A stretch of 64,000 nucleotides of DNA from Segatella copri DSM 18205. GTDB lineage: Bacteria > Bacteroidota > Bacteroidia > Bacteroidales > Bacteroidaceae. Below the pieces are notes generated by a model, which searched no databases, was not told where the DNA came from, and saw only the letters and a list, made by a program, of their open reading frames with translations. A program made the position numbers and the translations under genes. The stretch spans positions 749,501 through 813,500 of the forward strand of contig NZ_CP102288.1 of NCBI RefSeq assembly GCF_025151535.1. Direction: 5' to 3'. Positions 17,065 through 25,299 of the stretch are shown here, piece by piece; positions within the stretch are counted from its first letter, which is position 1, and every line of letters begins with the position of its first letter.

Positions 17065-17096
17065 GCAAAGTTACACAAAAAAATGATATGCAACAA
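17065..17096 (-). promoter_or_regulatory. Promoter of the 38-aa peptide gene
   Basis: Minus-strand TAACTTTGC at 17065-17073 with TTG at 17094-17096, spacer 20 nt. The leader holds a small GTATC/GATAC hairpin. Confidence 0.7.
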
Positions 17097-17212
17097 GTTT
17101 TTTGGCTAAAAATCTGTCGATATTTAACCTTCTTTAAAAGTTTCCTGCAATACTATTCTGTTTTAGTAGAATATTTTTGTTTGTATTTCGCTAAATACCT
17201 CATAATGAGCGG

Positions 17213-17274
17213 GTAAATGACAGCCTTCTAATCTATAGCTTAATCGTATACACTATTAGGAGGCTGTCATTTAC
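17213..17274. repeat. 20-bp inverted repeat with 22-nt loop
   Basis: GTAAATGACAGCCTTCTAAT (17213-17232) pairs with 17255-17274 with one G-T wobble. It lies 40 nt past the ansA stop codon and may end ansA transcripts, but there is no T tract on that side. The rest of the 16980-17314 gap shows only the peptide promoter. Confidence 0.75.
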
Positions 17275-17314
17275 TTCCATTGCTTCATTATATGGATGAA
17301 GATTTCACCTTATA

Positions 17315-18346
17315 TTATATAGAGATTTCGCCCGCCAGAGATTCTGTCAGTTTTTCTCTTACCTTTTTATTGTCAGCATATCTTCCCTGCAGATACATCA
17401 TCTTGGTGACCATAGCCTCTACCGTAGAATCGTATCCGCTTATCACATGAGCAGCTTTCAACTGGAAGCCGGCTCCGTAGCGTTCCATCTCTACACTGCC
17501 CGTAAGACATTGGCTGATATTCACGATGTTTACTCCGCGATGGGCAGCCTGATCCAGAAGACGCATGATCCATGGCGTGTGAGGAGCATTACCTGAACCG
17601 AAAGTACGCATCACGATGCCGCGGAGGTCTGGTGATTCCATCACGTGGCGCACAATGTTATCCTGGATACCCGGGAAGAGACTGAACACGATGACGTTCG
17701 GATCGAGCTTCAGATGTGGAACCATTGGCTTTCTGTAATCCGGCGTAAGAATGTGATGGTCGTGATATTGGAAATTGATTCCTACATCGCAGAGGTGAGG
17801 GTAGTTGAATGATTCGAAAGCATGAAATCCCTCGGCATTGATCTTGATGGCACGGTTACCGCGAATCAGCTTGCCGTTGAAGAAAATGCATACCTCGGGC
17901 ACCATCGGGCGTCCTTCAGCATTCTTGGAAGAAGCAATCTCGATGGCTGTCATCAGATTCTCCTTGCCGTCGGTTCGCAATTCACCGATAGGCAACTGGC
18001 TACCTGTCAATATTACAGGCTTGGTCAGATTCTCAAGCATGAAAGATAGGGCAGACGAAGTGTAAGCCATAGTATCAGTGCCATGAAGGATTACGAATCC
18101 GTCATAGTCGTTGTAGTTGTTGGATATCATGCTTACGATTTCTGCCCAGCGCATAGGATCCATGTCGCTGGAATCGATAGGTGGGTCGAATTTTCGCACA
18201 TCGATTTCTGCCTGAATGAGCTTGAATTCGGGCATGGAAGAAACGAGGTGATTGAAATCAAGAGGTTCCAGTACACCTGTCATCGGGTCCTTTCCCATTC
18301 CGATGGTACCACCGGTATAGATGATGAGAATCTTTGGTTTTGCCAT
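17315..18346 (-). CDS. ansA: Type I L-asparaginase
   Basis: 343 aa cytoplasmic asparaginase (asparagine to aspartate and ammonia). Catalytic threonines lie in IIYTGGTIGMGKDP near residue 12 and ILHGTDTMAYTSSALSFMLE near 88; NRAIKINAEGFHAFES and the MRTFGSGNAPH segment also fit. No signal peptide, consistent with type I. Single gene with its own promoter; a 20-bp inverted repeat follows. Confidence 0.95.
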   Translation of the reverse strand: MAKPKILIIYTGGTIGMGKDPMTGVLEPLDFNHLVSSMPEFKLIQAEIDVRKFDPPIDSSDMDPMRWAEIVSMISNNYNDYDGFVILHGTDTMAYTSSALSFMLENLTKPVILTGSQLPIGELRTDGKENLMTAIEIASSKNAEGRPMVPEVCIFFNGKLIRGNRAIKINAEGFHAFESFNYPHLCDVGINFQYHDHHILTPDYRKPMVPHLKLDPNVIVFSLFPGIQDNIVRHVMESPDLRGIVMRTFGSGNAPHTPWIMRLLDQAAHRGVNIVNISQCLTGSVEMERYGAGFQLKAAHVISGYDSTVEAMVTKMMYLQGRYADNKKVREKLTESLAGEISI

Positions 18347-18383
18347 TTTCTATGTTTCTTTACATTTTGTCACGTTATCGGAT

Positions 18384-18602
18384 GCAAAGATAATGAAAAT
18401 ATTTGTTTCTCCAAAACTTATTGGCTAAAAATGTATCTGAATTTTACAAAGTGTTACGAAATGTTGGTAGAAAAGCAGATGAAAACTTCAATATCTCAGC
18501 ATTTTCGGTCTTAAAAGCCCTTAATATAAAGAGGTATTAGCAAAGTTTAGCAAAATAAATGCATTTTTATTCGCTTGTTACAAAAAGAAATCGTACTTTT
18601 GC
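18384..18602. promoter_or_regulatory. Divergent promoters: ansA and thrS
   Basis: Minus-strand TATCTTTGC at 18384-18392 for ansA. Plus-strand TACTTTTGC at 18594-18602 for thrS, leaving a short leader of about 25 nt. The region between has nothing else I recognise. Confidence 0.65.
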
Positions 18603-18631
18603 AGGCGATTTAATAAAAATACTAAGTTGTT

Positions 18632-20584
18632 ATGGTAAAAATCACATTCCCAGACGGATCTGTTCGTGAGTATGAACAGGGCATAACTGGTTTACAAATC
18701 GCCGAGAGCATCTCACCGGCTCTCGCTCGCAACGTTGTATCTTGCGGTGTTAATGGTGAGACAGTAGAGTTGAACCGTCCTATCAATGAGGATGCAAATG
18801 TAGAACTCTACAAGTTTGAGGATGAGCAGGGTAAGCACACATTCTGGCATACATCTGCCCACTTGTTGGCTGAGGCTCTTCAGGAGCTTTACCCAGGCAT
18901 CCAGTTCGGTTTCGGTCCAGCCGTAGAGAGTGGTTTCTTCTACGATGTGATGCCAGCCGAGGGGCAGGTGATCTCTGAGAATGATTTCGCCAAGATTGAG
19001 GCTAAGATGATGGAACTTGCCAAGAAGAACGAACCTGTGGTTCGCAAGGAGGTGGCTAAGGCTGATGCTCTCGCTGAGTTTAAGGCTGACGGTCAGACTT
19101 ACAAGTGCGAGCATATTGAGCAGGACTTGGAGGATGGTACCATCACCACATATACCCAGGGCAATTTCACCGATCTTTGCCGTGGTCCTCACTTGATGAA
19201 CACTGGCCTTATCAAGGCAGTGAAGATTACCAGTGTGGCTGGTGCATTCTGGCGCGGTGATGCCAAGCGCGAGCAGATGACCCGTATCTACGGTATCAGC
19301 TTCCCTAAGAAGAAGATGCTCGACGAGTACTTGGTAATTCTCGAAGAGGCTAAGAAGCGTGACCACCGTAAGATTGGTAAGGAGATGGAACTCTTCATGT
19401 TCTCTGAGCGTGTAGGTAAGGGTCTTCCTATCTGGTTGCCAAAGGGTACACAGCTCCGCCTGCGTCTGCAGGAGTTGCTCCGTTCTCTCCTGAAGCCTTA
19501 CAACTATCAGGAGGTTATCTGCCCAGGTATCGGTGGCAAGAGTCTTTATGTTACATCTGGTCACTATGCTCACTATGGCAAGGATGCATTCCAGCCTATC
19601 CAGACTCCTGAGGAGGATGAGGAGTATATGCTCAAGCCAATGAACTGTCCTCACCACTGCGAGGTCTACGCTCGTAAGCCTCGTTCTTACAAGGATCTTC
19701 CTTTGCGTATTGCAGAGTTCGGTACTGTATTCCGCTATGAGAAGAGCGGTGAGCTCCATGGTTTGACTCGTGTTCGTACCTTTACTCAGGATGATGCACA
19801 TATCTTCGTTCGTTCAGATCAGGTGAAGTCTGAGTTCGAGAATGTAATCGACGTAATCCTGAAGGTATTCAAGATTTTCGGTTTCGAGAACTACGAGGCA
19901 CAGATTTCTCTCCACGATCCTAAGGATACAGAGAAGTATATCGGTTCTGATGAGATTTGGGAAGAGAGCGAGAACGCTATCCGCGAGGCTTGCAAGGAGA
20001 AGGGTCTTGAGACTCGTGAGGAGGTTGGCGAGGCTGCCTTCTATGGTCCTAAGCTCGACTTCATGGTAAAGGATGCCATCGGTCGTCGTTGGCAGTTGGG
20101 TACCATCCAGGTAGATTACAACTTGCCAGAGCGTTTCAAGCTGGAGTATACAGCTGAGGATAACTCTAAGAAGACTCCTGTGATGATCCACCGTGCACCA
20201 TTCGGTTCACTGGAGCGATTCACAGCCGTTCTCATCGAGCATACCGCCGGTCACTTCCCATTGTGGTTGACTCCAGATCAGGTTGCAATTCTTCCTATCT
20301 CTGAGAAGTTCAACGATTATGCTCAGAAGGTACGTCAGTATCTTGACAAGCAGGGTGTACGTGCTTTGGTTGATGACCGTAACGAGAAGATTGGCCGCAA
20401 GATTCGTGACAACGAGTTGAAGCGTGTTCCTTACATGGTCATCGTAGGTGAGAAGGAGAGTGCCGAGGGCTTGGTATCTATGCGTAAGCAGGGTGGTGGC
20501 GAACAGGCTACCATGAGCATGGAAGAGTTCGCTCAGCGCATCAATGCCGAGGTTGCAGAGCAATTGAAGGCCGCTGAGGAGTAA
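18632..20584 (+). CDS. thrS: Threonine--tRNA ligase
   Basis: 650 aa, usual length. Order: TGS domain (1-60), editing/SAD domain (about 70-230, with [16 protein letters not shown] and the [15 protein letters not shown] zinc-type site), class II catalytic core (about 245-540, motif 2 [16 protein letters not shown] and the Cys-His-His zinc site beginning [10 protein letters not shown]), and a C-terminal anticodon-binding domain (about 545-640). Heads the conserved thrS-infC-rpmI-rplT order. The stop codon abuts the GxxExxY repeat unit, which separates it from infC. Confidence 0.98.
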   Translation: MVKITFPDGSVREYEQGITGLQIAESISPALARNVVSCGVNGETVELNRPINEDANVELYKFEDEQGKHTFWHTSAHLLAEALQELYPGIQFGFGPAVESGFFYDVMPAEGQVISENDFAKIEAKMMELAKKNEPVVRKEVAKADALAEFKADGQTYKCEHIEQDLEDGTITTYTQGNFTDLCRGPHLMNTGLIKAVKITSVAGAFWRGDAKREQMTRIYGISFPKKKMLDEYLVILEEAKKRDHRKIGKEMELFMFSERVGKGLPIWLPKGTQLRLRLQELLRSLLKPYNYQEVICPGIGGKSLYVTSGHYAHYGKDAFQPIQTPEEDEEYMLKPMNCPHHCEVYARKPRSYKDLPLRIAEFGTVFRYEKSGELHGLTRVRTFTQDDAHIFVRSDQVKSEFENVIDVILKVFKIFGFENYEAQISLHDPKDTEKYIGSDEIWEESENAIREACKEKGLETREEVGEAAFYGPKLDFMVKDAIGRRWQLGTIQVDYNLPERFKLEYTAEDNSKKTPVMIHRAPFGSLERFTAVLIEHTAGHFPLWLTPDQVAILPISEKFNDYAQKVRQYLDKQGVRALVDDRNEKIGRKIRDNELKRVPYMVIVGEKESAEGLVSMRKQGGGEQATMSMEEFAQRINAEVAEQLKAAEE

Positions 20585-20609
20585 TCCCGCAGATTGATAT
20601 TTTCTAATC

Positions 20610-20690
20610 TCCCGCAGATTTCACAGATTTACACAGATTTTTTCTGTTGAGGGTTTAGTCCCACAGATTTCACAGATTTACACAGATTTT
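20610..20690 (+). repeat. Two direct copies of the CACAGATTT repeat
   Basis: 20610-20640 begins TCCCGCAGATTTCACAGATT and 20659-20689 begins TCCCACAGATTTCACAGATT; both continue TACACAGATTT. A degenerate inverted copy lies at 20705-20735. Confidence 0.85.
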
Positions 20691-20704
20691 TGTGTGTTCT
20701 GTTG

Positions 20705-20735
20705 AATATCTGTAACAACTGTGACGTCTGTGGGA
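20705..20735 (-). repeat. Degenerate inverted copy of the CACAGATTT repeat
   Basis: Reads AATATCTGTAACAACTGTGA then CGTCTGTGGGA on the plus strand: the same outline as the inverted repeat at 21244-21274 with several substitutions. Confidence 0.7.
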
Positions 20736-20774
20736 GATTTTTTTTGTTAAGGAGGATTTTAAAATCGTTTGGTT

Positions 20775-21164
20775 ATGACAGAAAATGAGATATCTTATAA
20801 GATCATTGGAGCTATTTATAAGGTTTATAATGAATTGGGACCAGGTTTACTTGAGTCGGTTTATGAAGCAGCTCTGTGCTATCAGTTGCGCAAAGATGGA
20901 CTTAGGGTAGAGAATCAGGTAAAGTTGGATGTCATGTATGATGGTAAGGTTTTGCCTGTAGATTTCCGTCTGGATATTCTTGTAGAAGATAAAGTCATAG
21001 TCGAACTGAAGTCTGTGGCAGAAATGAAAGATGTCTTTCATAAGCAATTGCTTACGTATTTGCGTGTGGCGAAGAAGCATCTTGGAATATTGGTCAATTT
21101 TTCCACCACAGATATACGAAAATCAATCTTCCGTAAAGTCAATGGATATACTTCCATCGATTGA
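20775..21164 (+). CDS. GxxExxY protein, PD-(D/E)XK nuclease-like
   Basis: 129 aa from the ATG; an in-frame TTG at 20769 is the alternative start. The family motif G-x-x-E-x-x-Y is G24 to Y30 (GPGLLESVYEAAL). Nuclease-like residues: D67 in PVDFRLDILV, E77-x-K79 in VIVELKSV, and Q91 in KQLLTYLRVAKK, the usual order of the PD-(D/E)XK fold. Function of the family is not established. It is flanked on both sides by CACAGATTT repeats and 11-bp terminal inverted repeats, which suggests the protein and repeats travel or act together. Confidence 0.88.
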   Translation: MTENEISYKIIGAIYKVYNELGPGLLESVYEAALCYQLRKDGLRVENQVKLDVMYDGKVLPVDFRLDILVEDKVIVELKSVAEMKDVFHKQLLTYLRVAKKHLGILVNFSTTDIRKSIFRKVNGYTSID

Positions 21165-21197
21165 TCTTCTTTAGTCCCGCAGATTGTTTTCTTTTAG

Positions 21198-21274
21198 TCC
21201 CACAGATTTCACAGATTTACACAGATTATTGAAGCAAAGATTTAAATCTGTGTAAATCTGTGAAATCTGTGGGA
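21198..21274. repeat. Perfect 30-bp inverted repeat downstream of the GxxExxY gene
   Basis: 21198-21227 (begins TCCCACAGATTTCACAGATT) and 21245-21274 (ends GTGAAATCTGTGGGA) are exact inverses with a 17-nt loop. A short TCCCGCAGATT copy lies just upstream at 21175-21185. Confidence 0.9.
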
Positions 21275-21342
21275 CAAAAAACGAAAACTGTGTGATTTTT
21301 AATAAAATATAAGGTTAAAAATGAAAAATCTGCGGGAAATCC

Positions 21343-21374
21343 TTGGTGGTTTCACAAAATAATCGTAACTTTGC
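21343..21374 (+). promoter_or_regulatory. infC promoter
   Basis: TTGG at 21343-21346 and TAACTTTGC at 21366-21374, spacer 19 nt. It starts 6 nt beyond the repeat unit, giving infC-rpmI-rplT independent transcription. Confidence 0.7.
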
Positions 21375-21419
21375 AGCCGTTTAATCAAAAAGACAAAAAA
21401 AGAATATATCGAATAGTTA

Positions 21420-22106
21420 ATGAAAAATGACAAAATGAAAAATCAGTACCGCGTAAACGAACAGATTCGTGCACGCGACGTGAGAGTAGTGAGTGATGGT
21501 GGAGCAGAAGTGATGCCAACACGTAAGGCGTTGGAGTTGGCACGTCAGCAAGAGCTTGACTTAGTCGAGATATCTCCTAATGCGCAACCACCAGTTTGCC
21601 GTATAGTTGACTATTCTAAATTCCTTTACCAGCAGAAGAAGCATGCAAAGGAAATGAAGCAGAAGCAGGTAAAGGTGGAGACCAAGGAAATCCGTTTCGG
21701 ACCTCAGACCGATGAGCACGACTATCAGTTCAAGCTCAAGCACGCTATGGAGTTCCTCAACGAGGGCAACAAGGTTCGTGCATACGTTTTCTTCCGTGGT
21801 CGCTCTATTCTCTTCAAGGAGCAGGGTGAGGTTCTTCTTCTCCGTTTCGCCAATGATTTGGAAGAGTACGGAAAGGTGGAGCAGATGCCAAAGCTTGAAG
21901 GTAAGAAGATGTTCCTCTACATGAGTCCTAAGAAGGCTGGTACTGCAAAGAAGAGCCAGCAGAAGATGGACCGTGAGAAGCGAGAGGCTGAAGCTAAGGC
22001 TGCTGCAGATGCAGAGCGTGCTGCTAATGCTGAGAAGAATGGCTTGCTCGCCAATGCTAAAGGCGGCGATACCCTGAAGAAACTCGCAGAAGGAACAGAG
22101 GATTAA
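21420..22106 (+). CDS. infC: Translation initiation factor IF-3
   Basis: 228 aa. N-domain (about 8-80: [33 protein letters not shown]), linker, and C-domain (about 85-175: [36 protein letters not shown]). Binds the 30S subunit and monitors start-codon selection. A charged, Ala/Lys/Glu-rich C-terminal tail of about 50 residues extends past the usual end. Here the start is ATG, not the rare AUU known from E. coli. rpmI follows after a 77-nt spacer containing an AACGC/GCGTT hairpin. Confidence 0.97.
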   Translation: MKNDKMKNQYRVNEQIRARDVRVVSDGGAEVMPTRKALELARQQELDLVEISPNAQPPVCRIVDYSKFLYQQKKHAKEMKQKQVKVETKEIRFGPQTDEHDYQFKLKHAMEFLNEGNKVRAYVFFRGRSILFKEQGEVLLLRFANDLEEYGKVEQMPKLEGKKMFLYMSPKKAGTAKKSQQKMDREKREAEAKAAADAERAANAEKNGLLANAKGGDTLKKLAEGTED

Positions 22107-22183
22107 GAAAAAAAGATGCGTAACGCCCTGGTATATGCGTTGCCATCGCTATAATAAATAACAATTTAAAATTAAAAGTAAAA

Positions 22184-22381
22184 ATGCCAAAAGTAAAGAC
22201 TAATTCCGGCGCAAAGAAGAGATTCCGTTTCACCGGTACAGGTAAGATTAAGCGTCATCACGCTTTTCACAGTCACATCTTGACTAAGAAGACAAAGAAG
22301 CAGAAGAGAAATCTCCTTGGTGAGACTCTCGTAGACCGTTCAAACTTGAAGCAGGTTCGCGACTTGCTCTGCCTCCGTTAA
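22184..22381 (+). CDS. rpmI: 50S ribosomal protein L35
   Basis: 65 aa, highly basic: [20 protein letters not shown] and [20 protein letters not shown] are the L35 core. Middle gene of infC-rpmI-rplT, 39 nt before rplT. Confidence 0.97.
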   Translation: MPKVKTNSGAKKRFRFTGTGKIKRHHAFHSHILTKKTKKQKRNLLGETLVDRSNLKQVRDLLCLR

Positions 22382-22420
22382 TTATTAACTTTTTAGTCGA
22401 ACTTTTAAAGAAAAAAAATT

Positions 22421-22765
22421 ATGCCAAGATCAGTAAATCACGTTGCATCAAAAGCAAAAAGAACAAGAATCTTGAAGCTCACTAAGGGTTACTATGGAGC
22501 TCGCAAGAATGTATGGACAGTAGCTAAGAACACTTGGGAGAAGGGTCTTACCTACGCTTATCGCGATCGTCGTAACAAGAAGCGCACATTCCGCGCATTG
22601 TGGATTCAGCGTATCAACGCTGCTGCTCGCCTCGATGGTATGAGCTACAGCCAGTTGATGGGTGCTCTTCACAAGGCTGGTATCGAGATTAACCGTAAGG
22701 TTCTCGCTGACCTCGCTGTAAACAACCCTGAGGCTTTCAAGGCTATCGTTGCAAAGGTGAAGTAA
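22421..22765 (+). CDS. rplT: 50S ribosomal protein L20
   Basis: 114 aa. [33 protein letters not shown] and [19 protein letters not shown] are the conserved L20 segments. In other bacteria L20 represses its own operon through the leader; whether the infC-rpmI spacer does so here is not shown. Followed by a terminator. Confidence 0.98.
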   Translation: MPRSVNHVASKAKRTRILKLTKGYYGARKNVWTVAKNTWEKGLTYAYRDRRNKKRTFRALWIQRINAAARLDGMSYSQLMGALHKAGIEINRKVLADLAVNNPEAFKAIVAKVK

Positions 22766-22841
22766 ATCCGACGCTAGGCTCTTTTCTTCCGTGAATTTTT
22801 CTCGTAAGAAAGTGTTTAGCCTCTAGATTAAAGAAAACTGA

Positions 22842-22887
22842 AGATTGCATTGGTTGGAAGTATTTCCGCTGATGCAATCTTTTTTTG
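22842..22887 (+). terminator. Terminator of infC-rpmI-rplT
   Basis: AGATTGCAT (22842-22850) / ATGCAATCT (22872-22880), then a run of Ts. Confidence 0.85.
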
Positions 22888-22975
22888 TGCCTGGAAAACT
22901 AGGATGAAAACCCCTAGCGCCCTGAATCAATGGTAAAGGGCAGTAGTTCCAAAAGTTGGCAAAGATGTCTCCATA

Positions 22976-23167
22976 CGCCCTGAAAGGGCAGAAGCTCTTA
23001 GCCCAGGGCAACGCCCTGGGTTAAACAAGAAACAGCAAGGCGCCCTGTAAGGGCAAAAGCTTTAATATATGGATAATAAAGCTTTTGCCCTTACAGGGCG
23101 CCTATGCTGTATCTTGTTTATACCCAGGGCGTTGCCCTGGGCTAAGAGCTTCTGCCCTTTCAGGGCG
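22976..23167. repeat. 192-bp nested palindrome
   Basis: Left arm starts CGCCCTGAAAGGGCAGAAGC and the right arm ends with its inverse; arms of about 92 nt match with a handful of substitutions and small indels around the centre ATATATGGAT. Each arm itself contains smaller palindromes: GCCCTGAAAGGGC, GCCCAGGGCAACGCCCTGGG and GCCCTGTAAGGGC. A partial copy (GCGCCCTGAATC...AAAGGGC) lies at 22918-22943 and a direct copy of GGGCAGAAGCTC at 23171-23182, against the stop codon of the next gene. Bacteroidetes genomes carry REP-like repeats of this appearance; no transposase is near. Confidence 0.88.
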
Positions 23168-23186
23168 TGGGGGCAGAAGCTCCGGT

Positions 23187-24353
23187 TTACTTCATCAACT
23201 CAAGACCTGCCTCGAACTTGTTGGTCTTGCCCATCAACTCTGGCAACTGCTTTACAATCGCCTTGACCATTCCGGCAAAGCCGTTCAGATCTTCATCACC
23301 GAGGCTCTCAACCATTTTAACAAGAACCGGATTAGATGCCAATTTTGTAGCAAAATCCTGATTCAGATAGAAGAATGCAGTATTGTTGTCGTTGAAGCGA
23401 ACGTTTACAGGAACACCATCCTTGAAAGCAGACAGAACTGCACCGATGGCAGCCTGCTTGGCAGGATCTGTAATAGTGCCGGCAATCTTTTCGTTGCTCA
23501 GGAAAACGATGATCTGGTTCTCATCTACAATCTTGTAAGTTGCATAGCCTTCAGCAATCTGCCAGTTTGGAGTGGCAGGTGCCTCTGTACCAGTTTCGCC
23601 TAACTTAGCCTCTGCGTATTGAGCGATGATCTTGCCATCAGCTGTGAATGTTACAGACTTCAAGAGGGTTGGTAACAACTGGTTTACAATGCTTTCTGCC
23701 ATCTGTGGTGCTGTTGCTGCAGGGATGAAACCCATGATTGGAGGGCAGTCTGCTGCAGTTTCCCAATTCATCTTGAATGAGCCCTTCCATGCCGTAGCAT
23801 CATCTTGCTTGTCTGTCTGATTGCCGTTCTCGTCATACATGGTTACAGGCTCGAGATTCCAGGTTGCAAGAAGCTTGGAAACTGCTGGCTTTTCTGTGCT
23901 GTTGCCTGCACTGAATGTACCATCTGCTGTCTTAAGTTCAACGCTGATGTTCTTGTAGTCTGCAGAAATCTTGGCTGTAAAATTTACCATCTCTGAGTTG
24001 GTGTTGTCTGTAGCCTTGGTTACATTGTCGTTATAGGTTACCGTTCCCTGTCCTCTCAATGTGTAACCATCCACTGCAATAATGGTTGCCTCTGGTATGT
24101 TCACGGTTACCTTGCCACTCTTGTCTGTCAAAGTTACCTTGGCAGTTTGATCTCCAGCCTTTTCGATATTCATATCGAAATCCATGAAGTTATAATCTAC
24201 TTCGCCATCTTCTGTATCGAGCTCCTGCCCCCAGACATTGTAAGTACCTGCCTTGAATGTGTCCCATACCGTAGGATCATCATCATCGCTGCTACAAGCA
24301 GTGAAGAAGCCAAGGGTGCAAACCATGGCCATTAAATAAATAAACTTTTTCAT
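23187..24353 (-). CDS. Lipoprotein, possible DUF4925 type
   Basis: 388 aa. Signal and lipobox MKKFIYLMAMVCTLGFFTAC, then the SSDDDD stretch typical of Bacteroidetes surface lipoproteins. The body has two beta-rich halves (WGQELDTEDGEVDYNFMDFD; LLATWNLEPVTMYDENGNQT) and a helical Leu-rich end. I think it resembles DUF4925-like lipocalin proteins but am not sure. Third gene after PCMD lipoprotein and outer-membrane barrel, 89 nt behind the latter. A palindromic repeat abuts its 3' end. Confidence 0.8.
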   Translation of the reverse strand: MKKFIYLMAMVCTLGFFTACSSDDDDPTVWDTFKAGTYNVWGQELDTEDGEVDYNFMDFDMNIEKAGDQTAKVTLTDKSGKVTVNIPEATIIAVDGYTLRGQGTVTYNDNVTKATDNTNSEMVNFTAKISADYKNISVELKTADGTFSAGNSTEKPAVSKLLATWNLEPVTMYDENGNQTDKQDDATAWKGSFKMNWETAADCPPIMGFIPAATAPQMAESIVNQLLPTLLKSVTFTADGKIIAQYAEAKLGETGTEAPATPNWQIAEGYATYKIVDENQIIVFLSNEKIAGTITDPAKQAAIGAVLSAFKDGVPVNVRFNDNNTAFFYLNQDFATKLASNPVLVKMVESLGDEDLNGFAGMVKAIVKQLPELMGKTNKFEAGLELMK

Positions 24354-24442
24354 TTTTCTTCTCTTTTTTGTGTATTAATAAATAATTATTGTATTGTTTC
24401 TATTTATTTATATAATAATGTACGCATACATTATATGATATA

Positions 24443-25279
24443 TTACTTCAGCTGATACGTGATACCTACGCTGCCGTAGATAGGATACATCGTCTGCTCG
24501 ATGGTCTCGAAATCTTTCTTGAAGATACCATTTAAGCCCCAGCTCAGGTCGGCGCAGATGCCCCAACGGTTGTTCAAGCGCCAGTCTATTCCGAAATCTA
24601 CGCCCACCTGCCAGTTGCGCATATCATCGCTGAAATCATAATCACCACGCTCGCCTTCATCATGACCCAACTTTACCTTTTGTCCAGTAGGATCACCCTT
24701 AGGATGACCTTCCTCCTGGCGGCGCAAGTAACCATCGTATGCCCAGCCTTCAAACTTCTTTGATGTCACATAGCTAACATATGGACCCAACTTGAAACGG
24801 AGGTTGTCGCAAATGTCGTATGTTGCCTGCAATGGTACTGTGATGAGACTCATGTCTACCTTCGTAACCACGTTGCCTGTAAATATGCCTTTCAGCTCTT
24901 CGCCTCCACGAACTATTCTCATATAATAGTTTTTTACGCCTGCATCAATCTTCATGCCCTTGTTTTCAAAGTGCAGACCTCCAACGAATCCCCATTTGCC
25001 TGAAAGTGGGTGATAAGCATCAATACCCAGACTGAAGTTAGGTTGCAGGGTATAGCTGTGTAGTGTACGGATGGTGGCTGGAAGACCGATAGGGGCTGTG
25101 CCTCCTATATTATACGCCACGCGAGCCTGATACTGGTAGCCGTGGAGATATTTGTTCCACGAGCTGCGCTTGCTTTCTTCTACCTGTTTATGCTCCTCAG
25201 CTTCTTGATTTTCATTTTCTCCTGCCCATGTAGCAGTGCCCCATGTCAGCAGGAGAGCTAATATTGTTATCTTCTTCAT
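24443..25279 (-). CDS. Outer-membrane beta-barrel protein, PorT-like
   Basis: 278 aa. Signal peptide MKKITILALLLTWGTATWAG, a charged linker, then repeated amphipathic beta strands (FSLGIDAYHPLSGKWGFVGG, LRFKLGPYVSYVTS, WQVGVDFGIDWRLNNRWGIC) ending in YGSVGITYQLK, a plausible barrel end. Predicted to sit in the outer membrane; function unknown. Starts 20 nt after the PCMD gene on the same transcript. Confidence 0.85.
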   Translation of the reverse strand: MKKITILALLLTWGTATWAGENENQEAEEHKQVEESKRSSWNKYLHGYQYQARVAYNIGGTAPIGLPATIRTLHSYTLQPNFSLGIDAYHPLSGKWGFVGGLHFENKGMKIDAGVKNYYMRIVRGGEELKGIFTGNVVTKVDMSLITVPLQATYDICDNLRFKLGPYVSYVTSKKFEGWAYDGYLRRQEEGHPKGDPTGQKVKLGHDEGERGDYDFSDDMRNWQVGVDFGIDWRLNNRWGICADLSWGLNGIFKKDFETIEQTMYPIYGSVGITYQLK

Positions 25280-25299
25280 TCTATGTTTTCCTCCTTAGC

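Larger units (their letters stand above)
20585..21337 (+). mobile_element. 753-bp repeat-bounded unit carrying a GxxExxY gene
   Basis: The unit begins TCCCGCAGATT (20585-20595) and ends with its exact inverse AATCTGCGGGA (21327-21337), i.e. 11-bp terminal inverted repeats. Inside are longer copies of a 30-31 nt repeat on both sides of one gene. It starts at the base after the thrS stop codon and stops just before the infC promoter, so it splits an otherwise conserved operon without breaking a gene. I see no convincing target-site duplication (only AA on each side). Calling it mobile is inference; the symmetry is directly visible. Confidence 0.5.

Noticed and set aside
20585..21337. Classical insertion sequence
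   Set aside because: Terminal repeats exist but there is no transposase and no clear target duplication; reported instead as a candidate repeat-bounded unit.
23069..23361. Frames such as the one containing ALPWAKSFCPFRA
   Set aside because: They are read through the nested palindrome and into the antisense of the lipoprotein gene.
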